Below are positions 42,348 through 53,108 of a DNA stretch of 64,000 nt, piece after piece; position 1 is the first letter of the stretch; every line of letters begins with the position of its first letter. Source of the stretch: CAYOEV01 sp964403075. GTDB taxonomy: Bacteria > Bacteroidota > Bacteroidia > Cytophagales > Cyclobacteriaceae. The stretch covers positions 22,264 through 86,263 of the forward strand of contig CAYOEV010000008.1 in assembly GCA_964403075.1 (NCBI GenBank), written 5' to 3'. The notes beneath the pieces are model-generated. The model was given only the letters and a program-made list of their open reading frames with translations. It made no database searches and was not told the DNA's origin. Made by a program: the position numbers and the translations under genes.

Positions 42348-45300
42348 ATGCCAAAAGATATAAATGCTTTTTGTTTTGACATGCTGGTCCAATACAATGA
42401 GGACGCGTCAGACTATTCCAAAATCTTGAAAAGAGGATTGAGTGAAACCGTGAGCTGCCTGGGTGCACATGCTGCTGTTTTATTGGAGACGAAGGAAAAC
42501 CAACTAGAGGTGGCACATGCTCTTCCAGCAAAAGTGCTGCCGGCAGGCCTGAAAATACCCGTGGTTCNNNNNNNNNNATCTTCCCATGAAGAGGAAGGAG
42601 GTCAAGGGGGTGGTTCAGACCGTTAAAAAATGCATCAACAATCGACAAACGCTCCGCACTTCTACCTCTTTGGCTCCACAACTTTCCTGGACCAAAACCA
42701 CTCTTATTCCGCTTTTATTCGCAGAAGCACCCGTCGGTTTATTGGCAGTCGAAGGACAACCTGACATCCAACTACAGGCCCAACAATTATTTTCTTTGAT
42801 TGCAAATATCATGGGTGCTGAACGCAGGCGACGGAAAGTTTGGCAAGAAGCCCAGGATGTTCATCGGCGCTACGAGCGAATTCAGCAAATTGCACGCATT
42901 GGTTCATGGACCTGGACAGTGAATGACCGCACCCAATGGTCATCGGAAATTTTTGAAATATTCGAGTTAGAAGTCCAAAAGGCCCCCGACTACAAAGAGG
43001 TAGCCAAAAAATTCCTGCATCCGGAAGATAGAAAAGACTACCTCGCAAAGGTGGCATTGGCCATCAAACAAAAGGCAAGTTTCGAATGTGATTACCGGAT
43101 CATTCTTCCAGGAGGAAAAGAAAAAACCCTTTCCTCCCAGGCTATTTTTATTGAAGACAATGGTGTTTATCGTTTCGAAGGGGTCATTCAGGATGTGACA
43201 CATTACTACGACGTAGAAAAGTCACTGGCCACACAAATTAAAAATACGGACCGCATCCTTCAAAACATGTTGGCCGGTGTAGTGAAGGTTGACAACAATG
43301 GACAGATCACCTTCGCCAACGACAGCGCCAGTCACTACCTGCGTGAAAGCAAAGCTTCTCTGCTGAACCGTCACTTCTTTAACAAACGGTCGCAAACGGT
43401 GGATCTTGAAGGGCGTGCCATAACGCAGGAGGAATTTCCCCTGCAGATTTCTCTGGATTCCGGCAAGACCGTGGTGAATTTCATTCATGGACTTAAGTTT
43501 CCTGATGGAAGTACCGGATGGTTTTCACTCAATACCTCACGACTCTACAATGAAACCGGCCGACCACTCGGTGCAATCGTCAACTTTTACGACATCACTG
43601 AAGAAATCAATGCGCGTAAACAACTTGAAGAAAGTAAATACCTCTACCAGCTGATTACGGAGAATTCCAAAGACCTTATTACACTTTACCACCTGGATGG
43701 TTCTTTCCATTATATTTCCCCGAACGCCTGGGATGTGATTGGCTATTCTGAGAAAGAATTGAAGAAAATCACACCGCAAGATTTAATTCACAAAGATGAT
43801 TTGGTACATGTATTAAACGCCAATGAAAGGGTGCGAAAAGGCGAAAACAATACCATACGTTATCGGATAAATATGAAAACAGGAGAGGCGCGCTGGTACG
43901 AAACGCATGGCAGGTTGATTAGGGAAAATGGTGAACCCATCTACATGCAAACCACCACCCGACCTATACACGAGCAGAAAATAGCTGAAGACAGACTACA
44001 ACAAAGTGAACGTCGCTTCCGCAGGCTCGTAAATGAAGCCCCCTTTGCGATCGAAATTTACGATAAAGATGGCACCCTACGGCTTGCCAATAAACGCTGG
44101 GAGGAAATGTGGGGAATAAAAAAAGAAGAAGTAGTTGGCCACCACAATTTGCTGAATACCACTAACGGGCAATTTCCGCTATTGAGTGAAATGGTAGGTC
44201 CCGCCTTTAAAGGTGAGCGCGGTATTTACAAGGAATGGGCTTACCAACCCCCAGGTGAGAAGGAACCCATTTTTTTTAATACCAACCACTTTGCCCTGAA
44301 TGATCATGAAGACCAACTGGAACAGGTCATCTTCATTTACGATCAAATTACGCAGGAGGTTAGGTCACGCCAAAAGTTGCAGGAAAGTGAGCAAAAGTTT
44401 CGTGCAATGACTGAAAACTTACCCGGCGCCATTTACCTGTTGGAACAAACCGAGAACGGTTGGCAAACCATTTACATCAACGAAGAGATTAAAAATATTA
44501 CTGGTCACTCTCGAAACCATTTTATTGACGGAAAAGTAAAAATGAGCCAATTGCTGCATGACGATGACTTGCGGCCTAGCTTGGATAAACAAAAAAATGC
44601 CTTAACCAGAAAGAGAAAATTTTCACTTGAGTACCGCATACAACGAAAGGATGGTTCGTGGCGCTGGATCAAGGACATCGGTGTCGGACTTTATGATCAT
44701 CAGAAAAAACTAAAATTTGTGGAAGGCTATGTAGAAGATGTGACCGAGCGTAAGAAGGACTTGGAGCGATTGAAGTTCAGTGAAAATAAATTTCGAACCT
44801 TATTTGAAGATTCCAGTCAGGGAATCATCATCATGGACGCACTTGGTAATATTCAAAATGGAAATAAGAAGGCGAGTCAACTCTTGGGATATAAAAAAGG
44901 AGAACTGCTCGAAACTTCCATTAAGGAAATTTTACACCCCGATCGTCTCTCGAAGAATATAGAAGTCATACAGAATATTGCCAATGGTGGCAAAAAGGCT
45001 TACAAAAGTGAAAATATATTTCGGAAGAAAGATGGAAAAGACATATGGGTGCGTTTTGACCTCACCAGCTACGAGGAGCCGGAAAATGAGGCCGTGAGTC
45101 TGGTAGGTATCTTCAGCGACATCACCCGCGAGAAAATATCGTTGAAAGAAATTCAATCACAAGAACTACGATTTAGAAGTATTTTCCAAGATTCAGGACA
45201 CGGCGTGGCCATTCTGGACGCCAAAATGTGTCTGATTGAAGTGAACAAACGATTCAAAAAATTGCTGGGTACCTCAGAGGGCGACCTTAAAAGAAGACAG

Positions 45301-47646
45301 TCTTTTCAGGAAATGATCGTGTCAACGCACAGAGCCCCTACACAACGGGCAGTTGAGCATATACTCGAAAAAAAGATACCGTCCTGGCAAGAAGAGATTC
45401 AGTTGAAATCAAAAAACGGTCACTTCTTGTGGATAAGGTTGAATCTTACCTCCTTCGAAGACCCCATTTCTGAAGAGGTGCGTATTGTCAGCATACTGGA
45501 GGACATCACCACCCGAAAAGAAGCACTCACCAAGTTAACCATCAGTGAAAAATTCCAACACGAGACGGTCAACGCCATGCCCATGGCACTGATGGTAATG
45601 GAGAAAAACGGCCAGGTTACGCTGACCAATGCCGTGTGGGACGAAACCATCGCACCCAGCAAAATTTTTGGCCGTAACCCTACTGGAAATTTTTTGAAAA
45701 ACCTCAAGAAAACTGCTCAGGGAGATCAAATCCTGGCGGGGCTTGAAGATGTGCTCAACGGCAGAATCTCCATTCTGGAAATGGAGGTTTCCTTAGGTCT
45801 GGAGCATGAATACTGGTTCGCTGTGCGTGCCAAGCTACTGGATCCACAATTCAATAGCATGGTCATCACCATGCAAGACATTACCGTTCGGCGTAGAATT
45901 GAACAGGCTCTGGAAGAGTCCTTAGACAAATACAGAAAAATTTATAACAAAACACCGATTATGATGCACTCCATTGACCAAGAAGGGCACATCATGAGCG
46001 TCAGTGATTTCTGGTTGATTCGGATGGGCTACCAAAGGCACGAAGTAATCGGTAGAGAAATATCGGATTTCATTTCTGAATCATTCAAAAAAGAAGTGAA
46101 GCATAACCTGAAGGCATTTTACAAAACCGGCGCCATGTTCAACGTGGGCTATCAATTCGTTACTAAGAACGGTCAGGTACTAGATACACTCGTGTCCGCC
46201 ATTCGTGAAGGAAAAGGGAAAAATACACGCTCTTTGGCTGTTGTTACGGATATCACGGAACTCAAGCAGGCGGAAAATGAATTGCAGCGGAGTCGTCAAG
46301 ATCTTATTGAAGCACAACAAATCGCGAAAATCGGTAATTTCGAATTGGACCTGGCCTCTGGAGATTTCCACTCCTCAAGAACTTTTGACGACCTTCTGGA
46401 AGTCCCAGAAAAATCGGAAAAAAAGTTGTCCATCTTAAAAAAGGTAATTCCTGCCTCCGAACAGCAACGACTTTTGGAGCAATTTACTGCGGCCTGGAAA
46501 CAGGACAAAGATTTGGAATACACGTCGCGCGCACACACGCTCAAATCGGACAAACCCATCTGGATATCTGGAGTAGGCCGAATCATAAAAGAAGAAGAAA
46601 AACCGGTGAGGGTAGTCGGTACGATTCAGGATGTGACCAAAGGTAAACTTTCAGAAATTGAGATTCAAAAGCTATCTGATAGGCTCTCCCTGGCGACGGA
46701 AAGTGCCGGGATAGGGGTTTGGGAATTAGACCCTACTACCGGTCAGGTCATGTGGGAAGACACCATGTATATCCTCTACCAAATGAAAAAGCCCTATCCT
46801 GTTGATCCTTGGAAAGGCGTGCTTGCCATCACGCACCCCGACGACCACAAAATTCTTAACGACATGCTCCAGCGAATAGCCAAAGGTGATGAGCTCATCG
46901 ATGCAGACTATCGACTGCAAACCGACACCGGTGAAAGACATCTGCGCTCAGTAACCAGACAGTTGAAAAATGAAGTCGGTGAAGTTGTGCAAACGGTGGG
47001 GGTCAGCTTCGACATTACCAAAAACAAAGAACTCCTGGAAAATCTGGAGCACTCACTCAGAGAGAAGGACATACTGATCAAGGAGGTGCATCACCGTGTG
47101 AAAAATAACATGCAAATGGTGTCATCCATCCTTGCACTTAAGTCACTAGATCTCACCGATGAAGAATCAAAATTTGTTTTTGACGACTGCACCAATCGCA
47201 TCAAATCAATGGCCGTTGTCCATGACCAACTCTACAGGTTCTATAATGTTTCAGAAATAGACATAAATGAATACCTGTCTCACCTTCTCAGAGGGCTGAA
47301 CGTGCTATTGGGCGGTGGGGCATTTGAAATCAATGTTCACGCCGATAATGACACGATGGATGTTGACCGTGCCCTGCTTTGTGGCTTGATTATTTCAGAA
47401 ATTGTAGGTAACGCCTTTAAACATGGATTCAAGGGTAAGTCTGACGGCGTCATTGACATCAAATTCAATAAAAATGGTGAAAATAGATCTATATCAATAA
47501 TCAATGATGGTCACCCAATACCCAAGGATATTTTTGAGAGACAAACAAATAGCCTTGGCATGTCGCTCATAAGAACTTTTAGCCGGCAGCTAGAAGGCAC
47601 AATTGGTATACATCCCTCCGAAAATGGCTTTTTACTCGAGTTTTAA
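42348..47646 (+). CDS. Very large multi-PAS sensor histidine kinase (interrupted by assembly gap)
   Basis: About 1,760 residues. A GAF-like N-terminal domain (CLGAHAAVLLETKENQLEVA before the gap; FAEAPVGLLAVEGQPDIQ after it) is followed by about 11 PAS domains, each ending in a D-I/V-T segment (for example FEGVIQDVTHYY, FVEGYVEDVTERKKD, LVGIFSDITREK, VVGTIQDVTKGK, TVGVSFDITKNK). At the C-terminus, from about 47077, is a HisKA_2 domain with phosphoacceptor His in KEVHHRVKNNMQMVSSIL, then HATPase_c (ISEIVGNAFKHGF; NDGHPIPKD). No membrane helix is seen, so it is a cytoplasmic sensor. It has no receiver or output domain of its own. The frame differs on the two sides of the gap because the missing length is unknown. 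Its stop overlaps the stop of the convergent LuxR-type gene by 4 bases. Confidence 0.92.
42568..42577. other. Assembly gap (10 N)
   Basis: Ten N within the GAF-like part of the PAS kinase gene. The open frame changes across it, so the real gap length is not 10 modulo 3. The ATG at 42586 right after the gap is internal, not the gene start. Confidence 0.97.
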
Positions 47647-48257
47647 TCGTACAAGAAAGAGAACCTTGTCATCATTCTGGCTAATCCTACCAAACTCCGA
47701 ACATCTATTTTTTGCAAGATGTTTCGCTTGTGGGCATTGACGGTACGTACGCTCAACTTATATTTAAGCGCAATTTCATCGTTGGTTAGGTCATCCATGA
47801 TGCCATTGATAATGTCCTTTTCTCTGGACGTTATGGAAGCCATCCGGTTGTAAATAGATCTGTATTTATCCGAGAGCACGAATATGAGTGTCTCCTCGTC
47901 GAAATACTCCTCACCACTGATGGCTGCCTCGATAGACCGGATAAGTGAAATCCGGGTGCTTTCAATATTCACCACAGAGTTGATCTCGAATTCATACAGC
48001 AACCGAAGCATTTTAGATCCAGGCAGACGACTGAATAAAGTTAACCCTGCCTCAGGAAGCATCTTTTTAACCTGTTCCAAGGCCAACAGGTCTTTGGAAC
48101 CCCTGAATTCCACCACCACTGCGTCTGGATGATAAGGTACCAATTCCTCCACCTCACGAACAAGCTTAACGGAATAGCCAGCCTCAGAAAGCTCGCGCGC
48201 CAGTGTGGCGCGCGCCAATTCACTGGTGATACACAATCCAACTTTTTCTGCTTCCAC
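47643..48257 (-). CDS. LuxR-type regulator with degenerate receiver domain
   Basis: A 204-residue protein with receiver-plus-LuxR layout. The receiver-like part (1-125) keeps the fold pattern but not the chemistry: the usual acidic pair near residue 8 is replaced by LCITSE, and the phosphoacceptor position reads Glu in AVVVEFRG (E50). The C-terminal DNA-binding domain is intact (TSREKDIINGIMDDLTNDEI, ALKYKLSVRTVNAHKRNILQ). It is therefore unlikely to be switched by phosphorylation and may be constitutive or controlled by protein binding or ligand (inference). It is convergent with the giant kinase and divergent from the receiver-PAS-kinase hybrid. Confidence 0.88.
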   Translation of the reverse strand: MEAEKVGLCITSELARATLARELSEAGYSVKLVREVEELVPYHPDAVVVEFRGSKDLLALEQVKKMLPEAGLTLFSRLPGSKMLRLLYEFEINSVVNIESTRISLIRSIEAAISGEEYFDEETLIFVLSDKYRSIYNRMASITSREKDIINGIMDDLTNDEIALKYKLSVRTVNAHKRNILQKIDVRSLVGLARMMTRFSFLYD

Positions 48258-48306
48258 TACTTGTTTTGCTTAGACGAAAATACGAATAATACTTATACAA
48301 TTTTAA

Positions 48307-48314
48307 TATCTTTG
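48307..48314 (+). promoter_or_regulatory. -7 promoter box for the hybrid kinase
   Basis: TATCTTTG is an exact TAnnTTTG match, ending six bases before the ATG at 48321. If used, the transcript would start at or next to the ATG. No -33 TTTG is seen at normal spacing. Confidence 0.45.
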
Positions 48315-48320
48315 ATCATC

Positions 48321-49727
48321 ATGGATAAAATATTGGTGGCTGAAGACTCCATTATCGTCAATCAGCACATTCGAAAAACACTTGAGGGATCAGGCTTCGA
48401 GGTCCACTCCGCATTCACCGGGAAGGAAGCTGTGAGTCTTGCTGACGAGCACCACCCCAGTTTGGTGTTAATGGACATTATGATGGAAACTAAAGCGGAC
48501 GGCATAGAGGCAGCCAACACCATCAAGGAAACGCTCGATTTACCAGTTATTTTCCTCACTGCGTTGACAGATACCGATACCATTGAAAAAGTAAAAGACA
48601 GTCAGCCCTATGGTTACATTGTCAAACCTTTTAATGAAGTGGAGCTACTCTCCAATATTCAGGTCGCCCTGCACAAGTCAAAAGCCGAAAATGAAGTCAA
48701 AAACAACCGCGATCTTTTTCAGGCATCCATTAATTCCATTGATGAAGCATTTATTCTGCTGGACGAAAACAAGCGCATATTTTATACCAATCACAAGGCA
48801 GAGCACCTGTTAGGGGCGCGTTTTAAAGAAGTTTTTGAAAGGGAGGCCGATGATGTGCTTCGCTTCTATGCGAAGGACTCTGATCGCTCTATCAATTTTT
48901 CTCAATTGAGTGAACTGCGTCCGGAACAGTTGAGAATACTGGAGATACGGTATAAAAACAAAGAAAAAGAAGTGGCCATTGGCGACCTGCTGGTTAGAGA
49001 AGTCCTGCTCAAGAAGAAGCAATTTTCCCTCTTTCTTTTTAAGGACATTGCCGACCGCATCCGGGTACGTGCTTTGGAACAGGAAATCGAACGCAGCAAA
49101 ATCACTTCGCTCATAGAAGGTCAGGAAAATGAACGCAACCGACTGTCCCGGGATTTGCACGATGGCATCGGGCAACTGATCAACCTGATCAAATTGAAAG
49201 TAAAAACCCTTCCCGATTCTAACGCTAAAGAGGAGTTGATCCCGCTCCTGGACCAAACCGTTGAAGAGGTACGAAACATAACCGAAGACCTGCACCCCAC
49301 CCGGCTGAACGATTTTACCATTGAGACCTGTATCGAAAAGCTAGTGGAGCAATTTGAAAAAGATGGAGGCATTGATTTCAAGTTCATACACAAGGATGTG
49401 CCTCCCTTCGACCGGATTACCAAGACACACGTTTATCGCATCGCCCAGGAAGCAATCAGCAACATTGTAAAACATTCCGGCGCCAAATCAGCCACCCTCC
49501 AGTTGTTTGGTATGGAAGACAAGATTCAAATGACCATTGAAGACGATGGGCAAGGTTTCGACCCGAGTAATATCGACACCGGTCATACGCACCACGGCCT
49601 ACAAAATATCCAATATCGAGTAGACAGTCTGGGCGGTTTGCTATCGGTCGAATCCAGCCCCGTAAGTGGAACGTTAATAGTGATTACCCTACCTTATCCG
49701 GATGGCCATCAAACTGTTTTTAATTGA
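48321..49727 (+). CDS. Hybrid signalling protein: receiver-PAS-histidine kinase
   Basis: A 468-residue soluble protein. An N-terminal receiver (about 1-120) has phosphoacceptor D52 in LVLMDIMMETKADG and Lys in YIVKPFNEVELL. A PAS domain follows (about 130-240: ASINSIDEAFILLDENKRIF), then a HisKA_3 domain with His in NRLSRDLHDGIGQLINLI and HATPase_c (AQEAISNIVKHSG; EDDGQGFDPSN; HHGLQNIQYRV). The receiver at the front suggests that it accepts phosphate from another kinase, possibly the giant PAS kinase, and then acts on the regulator that overlaps its 3' end by 26 bases (inference). I chose ATG 48321; the frame is open further upstream, but only through the divergent promoter. Confidence 0.93.
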   Translation: MDKILVAEDSIIVNQHIRKTLEGSGFEVHSAFTGKEAVSLADEHHPSLVLMDIMMETKADGIEAANTIKETLDLPVIFLTALTDTDTIEKVKDSQPYGYIVKPFNEVELLSNIQVALHKSKAENEVKNNRDLFQASINSIDEAFILLDENKRIFYTNHKAEHLLGARFKEVFEREADDVLRFYAKDSDRSINFSQLSELRPEQLRILEIRYKNKEKEVAIGDLLVREVLLKKKQFSLFLFKDIADRIRVRALEQEIERSKITSLIEGQENERNRLSRDLHDGIGQLINLIKLKVKTLPDSNAKEELIPLLDQTVEEVRNITEDLHPTRLNDFTIETCIEKLVEQFEKDGGIDFKFIHKDVPPFDRITKTHVYRIAQEAISNIVKHSGAKSATLQLFGMEDKIQMTIEDDGQGFDPSNIDTGHTHHGLQNIQYRVDSLGGLLSVESSPVSGTLIVITLPYPDGHQTVFN

Positions 49728-50343
49728 GGATCACGAATTGATTCGAAACGGCATAAAATCACTGCTCTCCTCCAATGACTATGAGATTATTGGTGAATTT
49801 GACCGGCCACGCCTGGCATTCGAGGCGATGGACGCCGGAAAAACTCCCGAAATCATCGTCATGGATATCTCCCTTCCTGAAATGAACGGATTGGATGCCT
49901 CCAAGGTGATGAAAGAAAAATACCCCGAGGTGAACATCATTATCCTGAGCATGCATAAAGATGAAGAATATGTGCTGGAATGTCTGAACCAGGAGATCAA
50001 AGGTTATGTGATTAAAGACAGCATCGCAGATGAAATCCGACAGGCAATTGACAAGGTGCATGCTGGCGGAAAGTTTTTTAGTAAAGAAGTGATAGACCTG
50101 GCACTGAATACGCATAAAAAGCGCAAAACACGTAAAAAACAAATCGAAGCCATCAACCTCACCGAGCGCGAAACCGAGGTCCTCAAATTGATCACAGAGG
50201 GTTTTATCAATCATGAAATTGCCGACAGCCTTTTTATCAGCGAACGAACGGTAGAAGCACACCGCTCCAATATCATGAAAAAAATCGGTGCACGAAATAC
50301 CGCAGAACTGGTCCGCAAAGCCATTTCAAATAAACTGGTTTAA
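49702..50343 (+). CDS. Response regulator, NarL/LuxR family
   Basis: A 213-residue regulator: receiver (1-120) with E9-D10, phosphoacceptor D55 in IIVMDISLPEMNG and Lys in YVIKDSIADEI, then a basic linker (HKKRKTRKKQ) and LuxR helix-turn-helix (LTERETEVLKLITEGFINHE; ERTVEAHRSNIMKKI). Its start overlaps the hybrid kinase by 26 bases, so they are translated together and are presumably partners. The targets are unknown. Confidence 0.94.
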   Translation: MAIKLFLIEDHELIRNGIKSLLSSNDYEIIGEFDRPRLAFEAMDAGKTPEIIVMDISLPEMNGLDASKVMKEKYPEVNIIILSMHKDEEYVLECLNQEIKGYVIKDSIADEIRQAIDKVHAGGKFFSKEVIDLALNTHKKRKTRKKQIEAINLTERETEVLKLITEGFINHEIADSLFISERTVEAHRSNIMKKIGARNTAELVRKAISNKLV

Positions 50344-50470
50344 CTATTTTTCAAGGACACCGTAATTATACTTAGGTTTTTAACCTAAAATCTTTTAGTA
50401 ATATTAGCAGCTATTTGGATACAACATGGCCTTGCTTTTGCAGTTATGGATGCATATGAGATAAGTCAAA

Positions 50471-50836
50471 ATGATTTCAGAATTGTACAACGCTTCGAAT
50501 TTTTACACGGCCAAGATCAAAGGCTGCGAGGCTTATGTGATAGACCCCCTGGATCAAAGCATTCTGTTCTCCTCACGAGGTAGTCATACCCGCATACACG
50601 ACTGTTTCCGCCACGTGGATTTTGAGGCACTACGTTTAGATCCGTACAAAGGATTTGTTCGCATCAGATGCGCAAAAAACTGTCTGTTATTTATAAAAGT
50701 TTTCAAGCAACAATATTGCCTGGCCGTTCAATTGAAGGAACTACCCAAAAAGGACACAGAAAAGCAGGTACTTCAAATACTAAATAGTTATTCCTCCAAC
50801 ACCCAGCCCTCGATAGCCGCTGAGTTATCCATATAA
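50471..50836 (+). CDS. Hypothetical protein
   Basis: A 121-residue soluble protein, MISELYNASNFYTAKIKGCE at the start, with alternating strands and three Cys in the middle (DCFRHVDFE; RCAKNCLLFIKVF). No domain recognised. It lies 127 bases downstream of the LuxR regulator on the same strand and its last 49 bases overlap, in the convergent direction, the gene at 50788-51339. The overlap makes the exact 3' end uncertain, but the coding character up to about 50790 is good. Confidence 0.55.
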   Translation: MISELYNASNFYTAKIKGCEAYVIDPLDQSILFSSRGSHTRIHDCFRHVDFEALRLDPYKGFVRIRCAKNCLLFIKVFKQQYCLAVQLKELPKKDTEKQVLQILNSYSSNTQPSIAAELSI

Positions 50837-51339
50837 TAAATCTCCTGAAAAAAGGAGATGGTCAGGCCCTCTTCACTAGCCTGATTCCGTATCATATCTT
50901 CCACCTTGTAAGCGGGAGGCCTTACCAGCGGATGCTGGGACAAGAAAGCAATGAATCGTTGATTCGACTGAAAAGCCCTTATTTCCTGATCCAGTGGTAC
51001 CTGAATGTGCTTACCTCTGACGACCAAACCGATAAATTGGTCTACAACTGTTGCGCTATCTGTACGGTAATTGACCACGATGAGATTTTCAAACTTTCTT
51101 TCAGATTCCACCCCCTGCGCATCTTGTACCAATTGCGACTGATAGTCTTCGAAAATGGCCAAAGCCAGGCTGTCCTCCGGTGAACCGTGAAATGCATCTC
51201 CAATGATCACGCGATCCATACCAGGCTGCTTGATCACCTCAATCTGGTCGAAACCACCGAGGGTGAAATAAATGGAAGTGCAGATGATCAGCAACAGGCC
51301 AATAACGATACCCCAGAAGTAAATGACGCGTTTTGACAT
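50788..51339 (-). CDS. Single-pass membrane protein of unknown function
   Basis: A 183-residue protein with one N-terminal membrane helix (about 6-27, VIYFWGIVIGLLLIICTSIY) and a periplasmic or cytoplasmic domain of about 150 residues of mixed alpha/beta character. No family recognised. It follows the ABC exporter gene by 2 bases on the same strand and so is likely its cotranscribed partner. Confidence 0.75.
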   Translation of the reverse strand: MSKRVIYFWGIVIGLLLIICTSIYFTLGGFDQIEVIKQPGMDRVIIGDAFHGSPEDSLALAIFEDYQSQLVQDAQGVESERKFENLIVVNYRTDSATVVDQFIGLVVRGKHIQVPLDQEIRAFQSNQRFIAFLSQHPLVRPPAYKVEDMIRNQASEEGLTISFFQEIYYMDNSAAIEGWVLEE

Positions 51340-51341
51340 GC

Positions 51342-53108
51342 TCAGGCAATTTCTTTGTATTGCATTTCGTACAACTCTGCATAGGCACCACCTTTTTCCA
51401 GCAGGTCGGAATGGTTGCCCCTCTCCAGAATTTCTCCTTTGTCGAGAACAAGTATTTGATCTGCGCTTTGTATGGTAGACAACCTGTGTGCAATGACAAT
51501 GGACGTGCGCCCTTGCATTAATTGTTCAATCGCGCGCTGTATCAACTCCTCCGTTTCAGTATCCACACTTGAGGTGGCTTCATCCAGCACTATGATAGCC
51601 GGATCATAAACGAGTGCCCGTACAAAAGAAATTAACTGACGCTGCCCCACAGAAAGTGTGGCACCTCGTTCCTGCACATTGTATTCAAAACCGCCAGGCA
51701 ATCGCTCAATAAACGGGGTCGCCCCGACCATATCTGAAGCAGCCTTTACCTTTTCACGGGAAATTTCATCATTCCTTAGGGTAATGTTGTTGTAAATGGT
51801 GTCGGAGAATAGAAATACATCTTGAAGCACCACGGCGATTTTGGAACGGAGTGCTGTCAATTCATAATCGCGTACATCTCTTCCGTCGATAAAAATATGC
51901 CCTTCATTGATTTCGTAAAACCGACTCAACAAATTAATCACTGAGGTTTTACCCGCGCCGGTAGCTCCCACCAGAGCGAGTGTTTGACCCGCAGACAGAT
52001 CGAAGCTGATATTTTTCAAAACCCAGTCGTCTCCTTTGTAAGCGAACCACACATTTTCAAAACTCACATCTCCCTTGATCTGCTCAGGTTTTACCGTTCC
52101 TTCATTGGGTAAATAGTCGTTGTCATCTAACAGTTTCACAATACGGTTGGTACTCACAATACCCATTTGCAGCGTATTGAAACGGTCGGCAATCATTCGG
52201 ATAGGTCTGAAAAACATTTGCAAAAACATGATAAAGGCAATCAACTGCCCCATCTGCAAAGCGTCTTGCCCCAACATGGCACTTGACCCATACCAGACAA
52301 TAAGACCTATACCAACAGCCTGAATGATTTCTGCAACTGGGAAATAAACAGAATAGTACATGACGGATTTGAGATTAGCCCGCAAATGCTCCCTGTTGAT
52401 GTCTTGGAATTTCTTGAATTCACGCTTTTCACTGTTAAAAATCTGCACGATGTTCATACCCGTAATGTGCTCTTGCACAAACGTGTTGAGATTAGAAACA
52501 GCTGTCCGGACTTCATTGAAGGCCACCTTTACACGCTCCTTGAAAATGTAGGTGGCTATCAACAAAAGCGGTAGTGGTATCAGACTGAACAGGGTAAGCT
52601 GCCAGTTCATCCAAAACATAAACCCCAAAATAATGAGAATTTGGAGGATGTCGCCGATCATGGCTGCCAGCCCCTGACTAAAGACCTCTGCCAATGTCTC
52701 TATGTCCGAGACGTTTCTGGTAACCAATCGACCGATGGGGGTTTTATCAAAAAAGCTCAACCGCATACGTTGCACATGTCTGAACAACTGAATGCGGATG
52801 TCCTTCACGATATGCTGGCCCAACCAACCAGAAAGGTAGGTGTGACCATACTGAACGATGGCCTGCAAAATAAGATGACCGACCAATAAGTAGATCATGA
52901 AAAGAATGCCATCAAAATTACCACTCCCTAATTCCTTGTCGATGGTTTGTTGAACCAAAATCGGTCTGATAGGGGTGATTAAGGCCAAAAGAATGGTTAA
53001 AAAAACCAGAAAGACAAACGGCCCTTTGAATGGTTTTACGAAGCCAATTAACCTTCTCAAGACCTGGCGATCCAGAATTTTTTCACTATTGGCAATTTCT
53101 TTCTCCAT
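51342..53108 (-). CDS. ABC exporter, fused permease and ATPase
   Basis: A 588-residue half-transporter that works as a dimer. Six membrane helices (about 25-330) are followed by the ATPase: Walker A VGATGAGKTSVINLL (about 378-392), signature LSVGQRQLISFVRAL, Walker B AIIVLDEATSSVDTE and switch His in VIAHRLSTIQSADQ. The layout resembles MsbA and multidrug exporters; lipid or drug cannot be told apart from the sequence. Its start overlaps truA by 23 bases. Confidence 0.94.
   Translation of the reverse strand: MEKEIANSEKILDRQVLRRLIGFVKPFKGPFVFLVFLTILLALITPIRPILVQQTIDKELGSGNFDGILFMIYLLVGHLILQAIVQYGHTYLSGWLGQHIVKDIRIQLFRHVQRMRLSFFDKTPIGRLVTRNVSDIETLAEVFSQGLAAMIGDILQILIILGFMFWMNWQLTLFSLIPLPLLLIATYIFKERVKVAFNEVRTAVSNLNTFVQEHITGMNIVQIFNSEKREFKKFQDINREHLRANLKSVMYYSVYFPVAEIIQAVGIGLIVWYGSSAMLGQDALQMGQLIAFIMFLQMFFRPIRMIADRFNTLQMGIVSTNRIVKLLDDNDYLPNEGTVKPEQIKGDVSFENVWFAYKGDDWVLKNISFDLSAGQTLALVGATGAGKTSVINLLSRFYEINEGHIFIDGRDVRDYELTALRSKIAVVLQDVFLFSDTIYNNITLRNDEISREKVKAASDMVGATPFIERLPGGFEYNVQERGATLSVGQRQLISFVRALVYDPAIIVLDEATSSVDTETEELIQRAIEQLMQGRTSIVIAHRLSTIQSADQILVLDKGEILERGNHSDLLEKGGAYAELYEMQYKEIA

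Noticed and set aside
42586..47646. PAS kinase starting at the ATG just after the gap
   Set aside because: The gap cuts a GAF-like domain whose first half is encoded from 42348, so the ATG at 42586 is internal.
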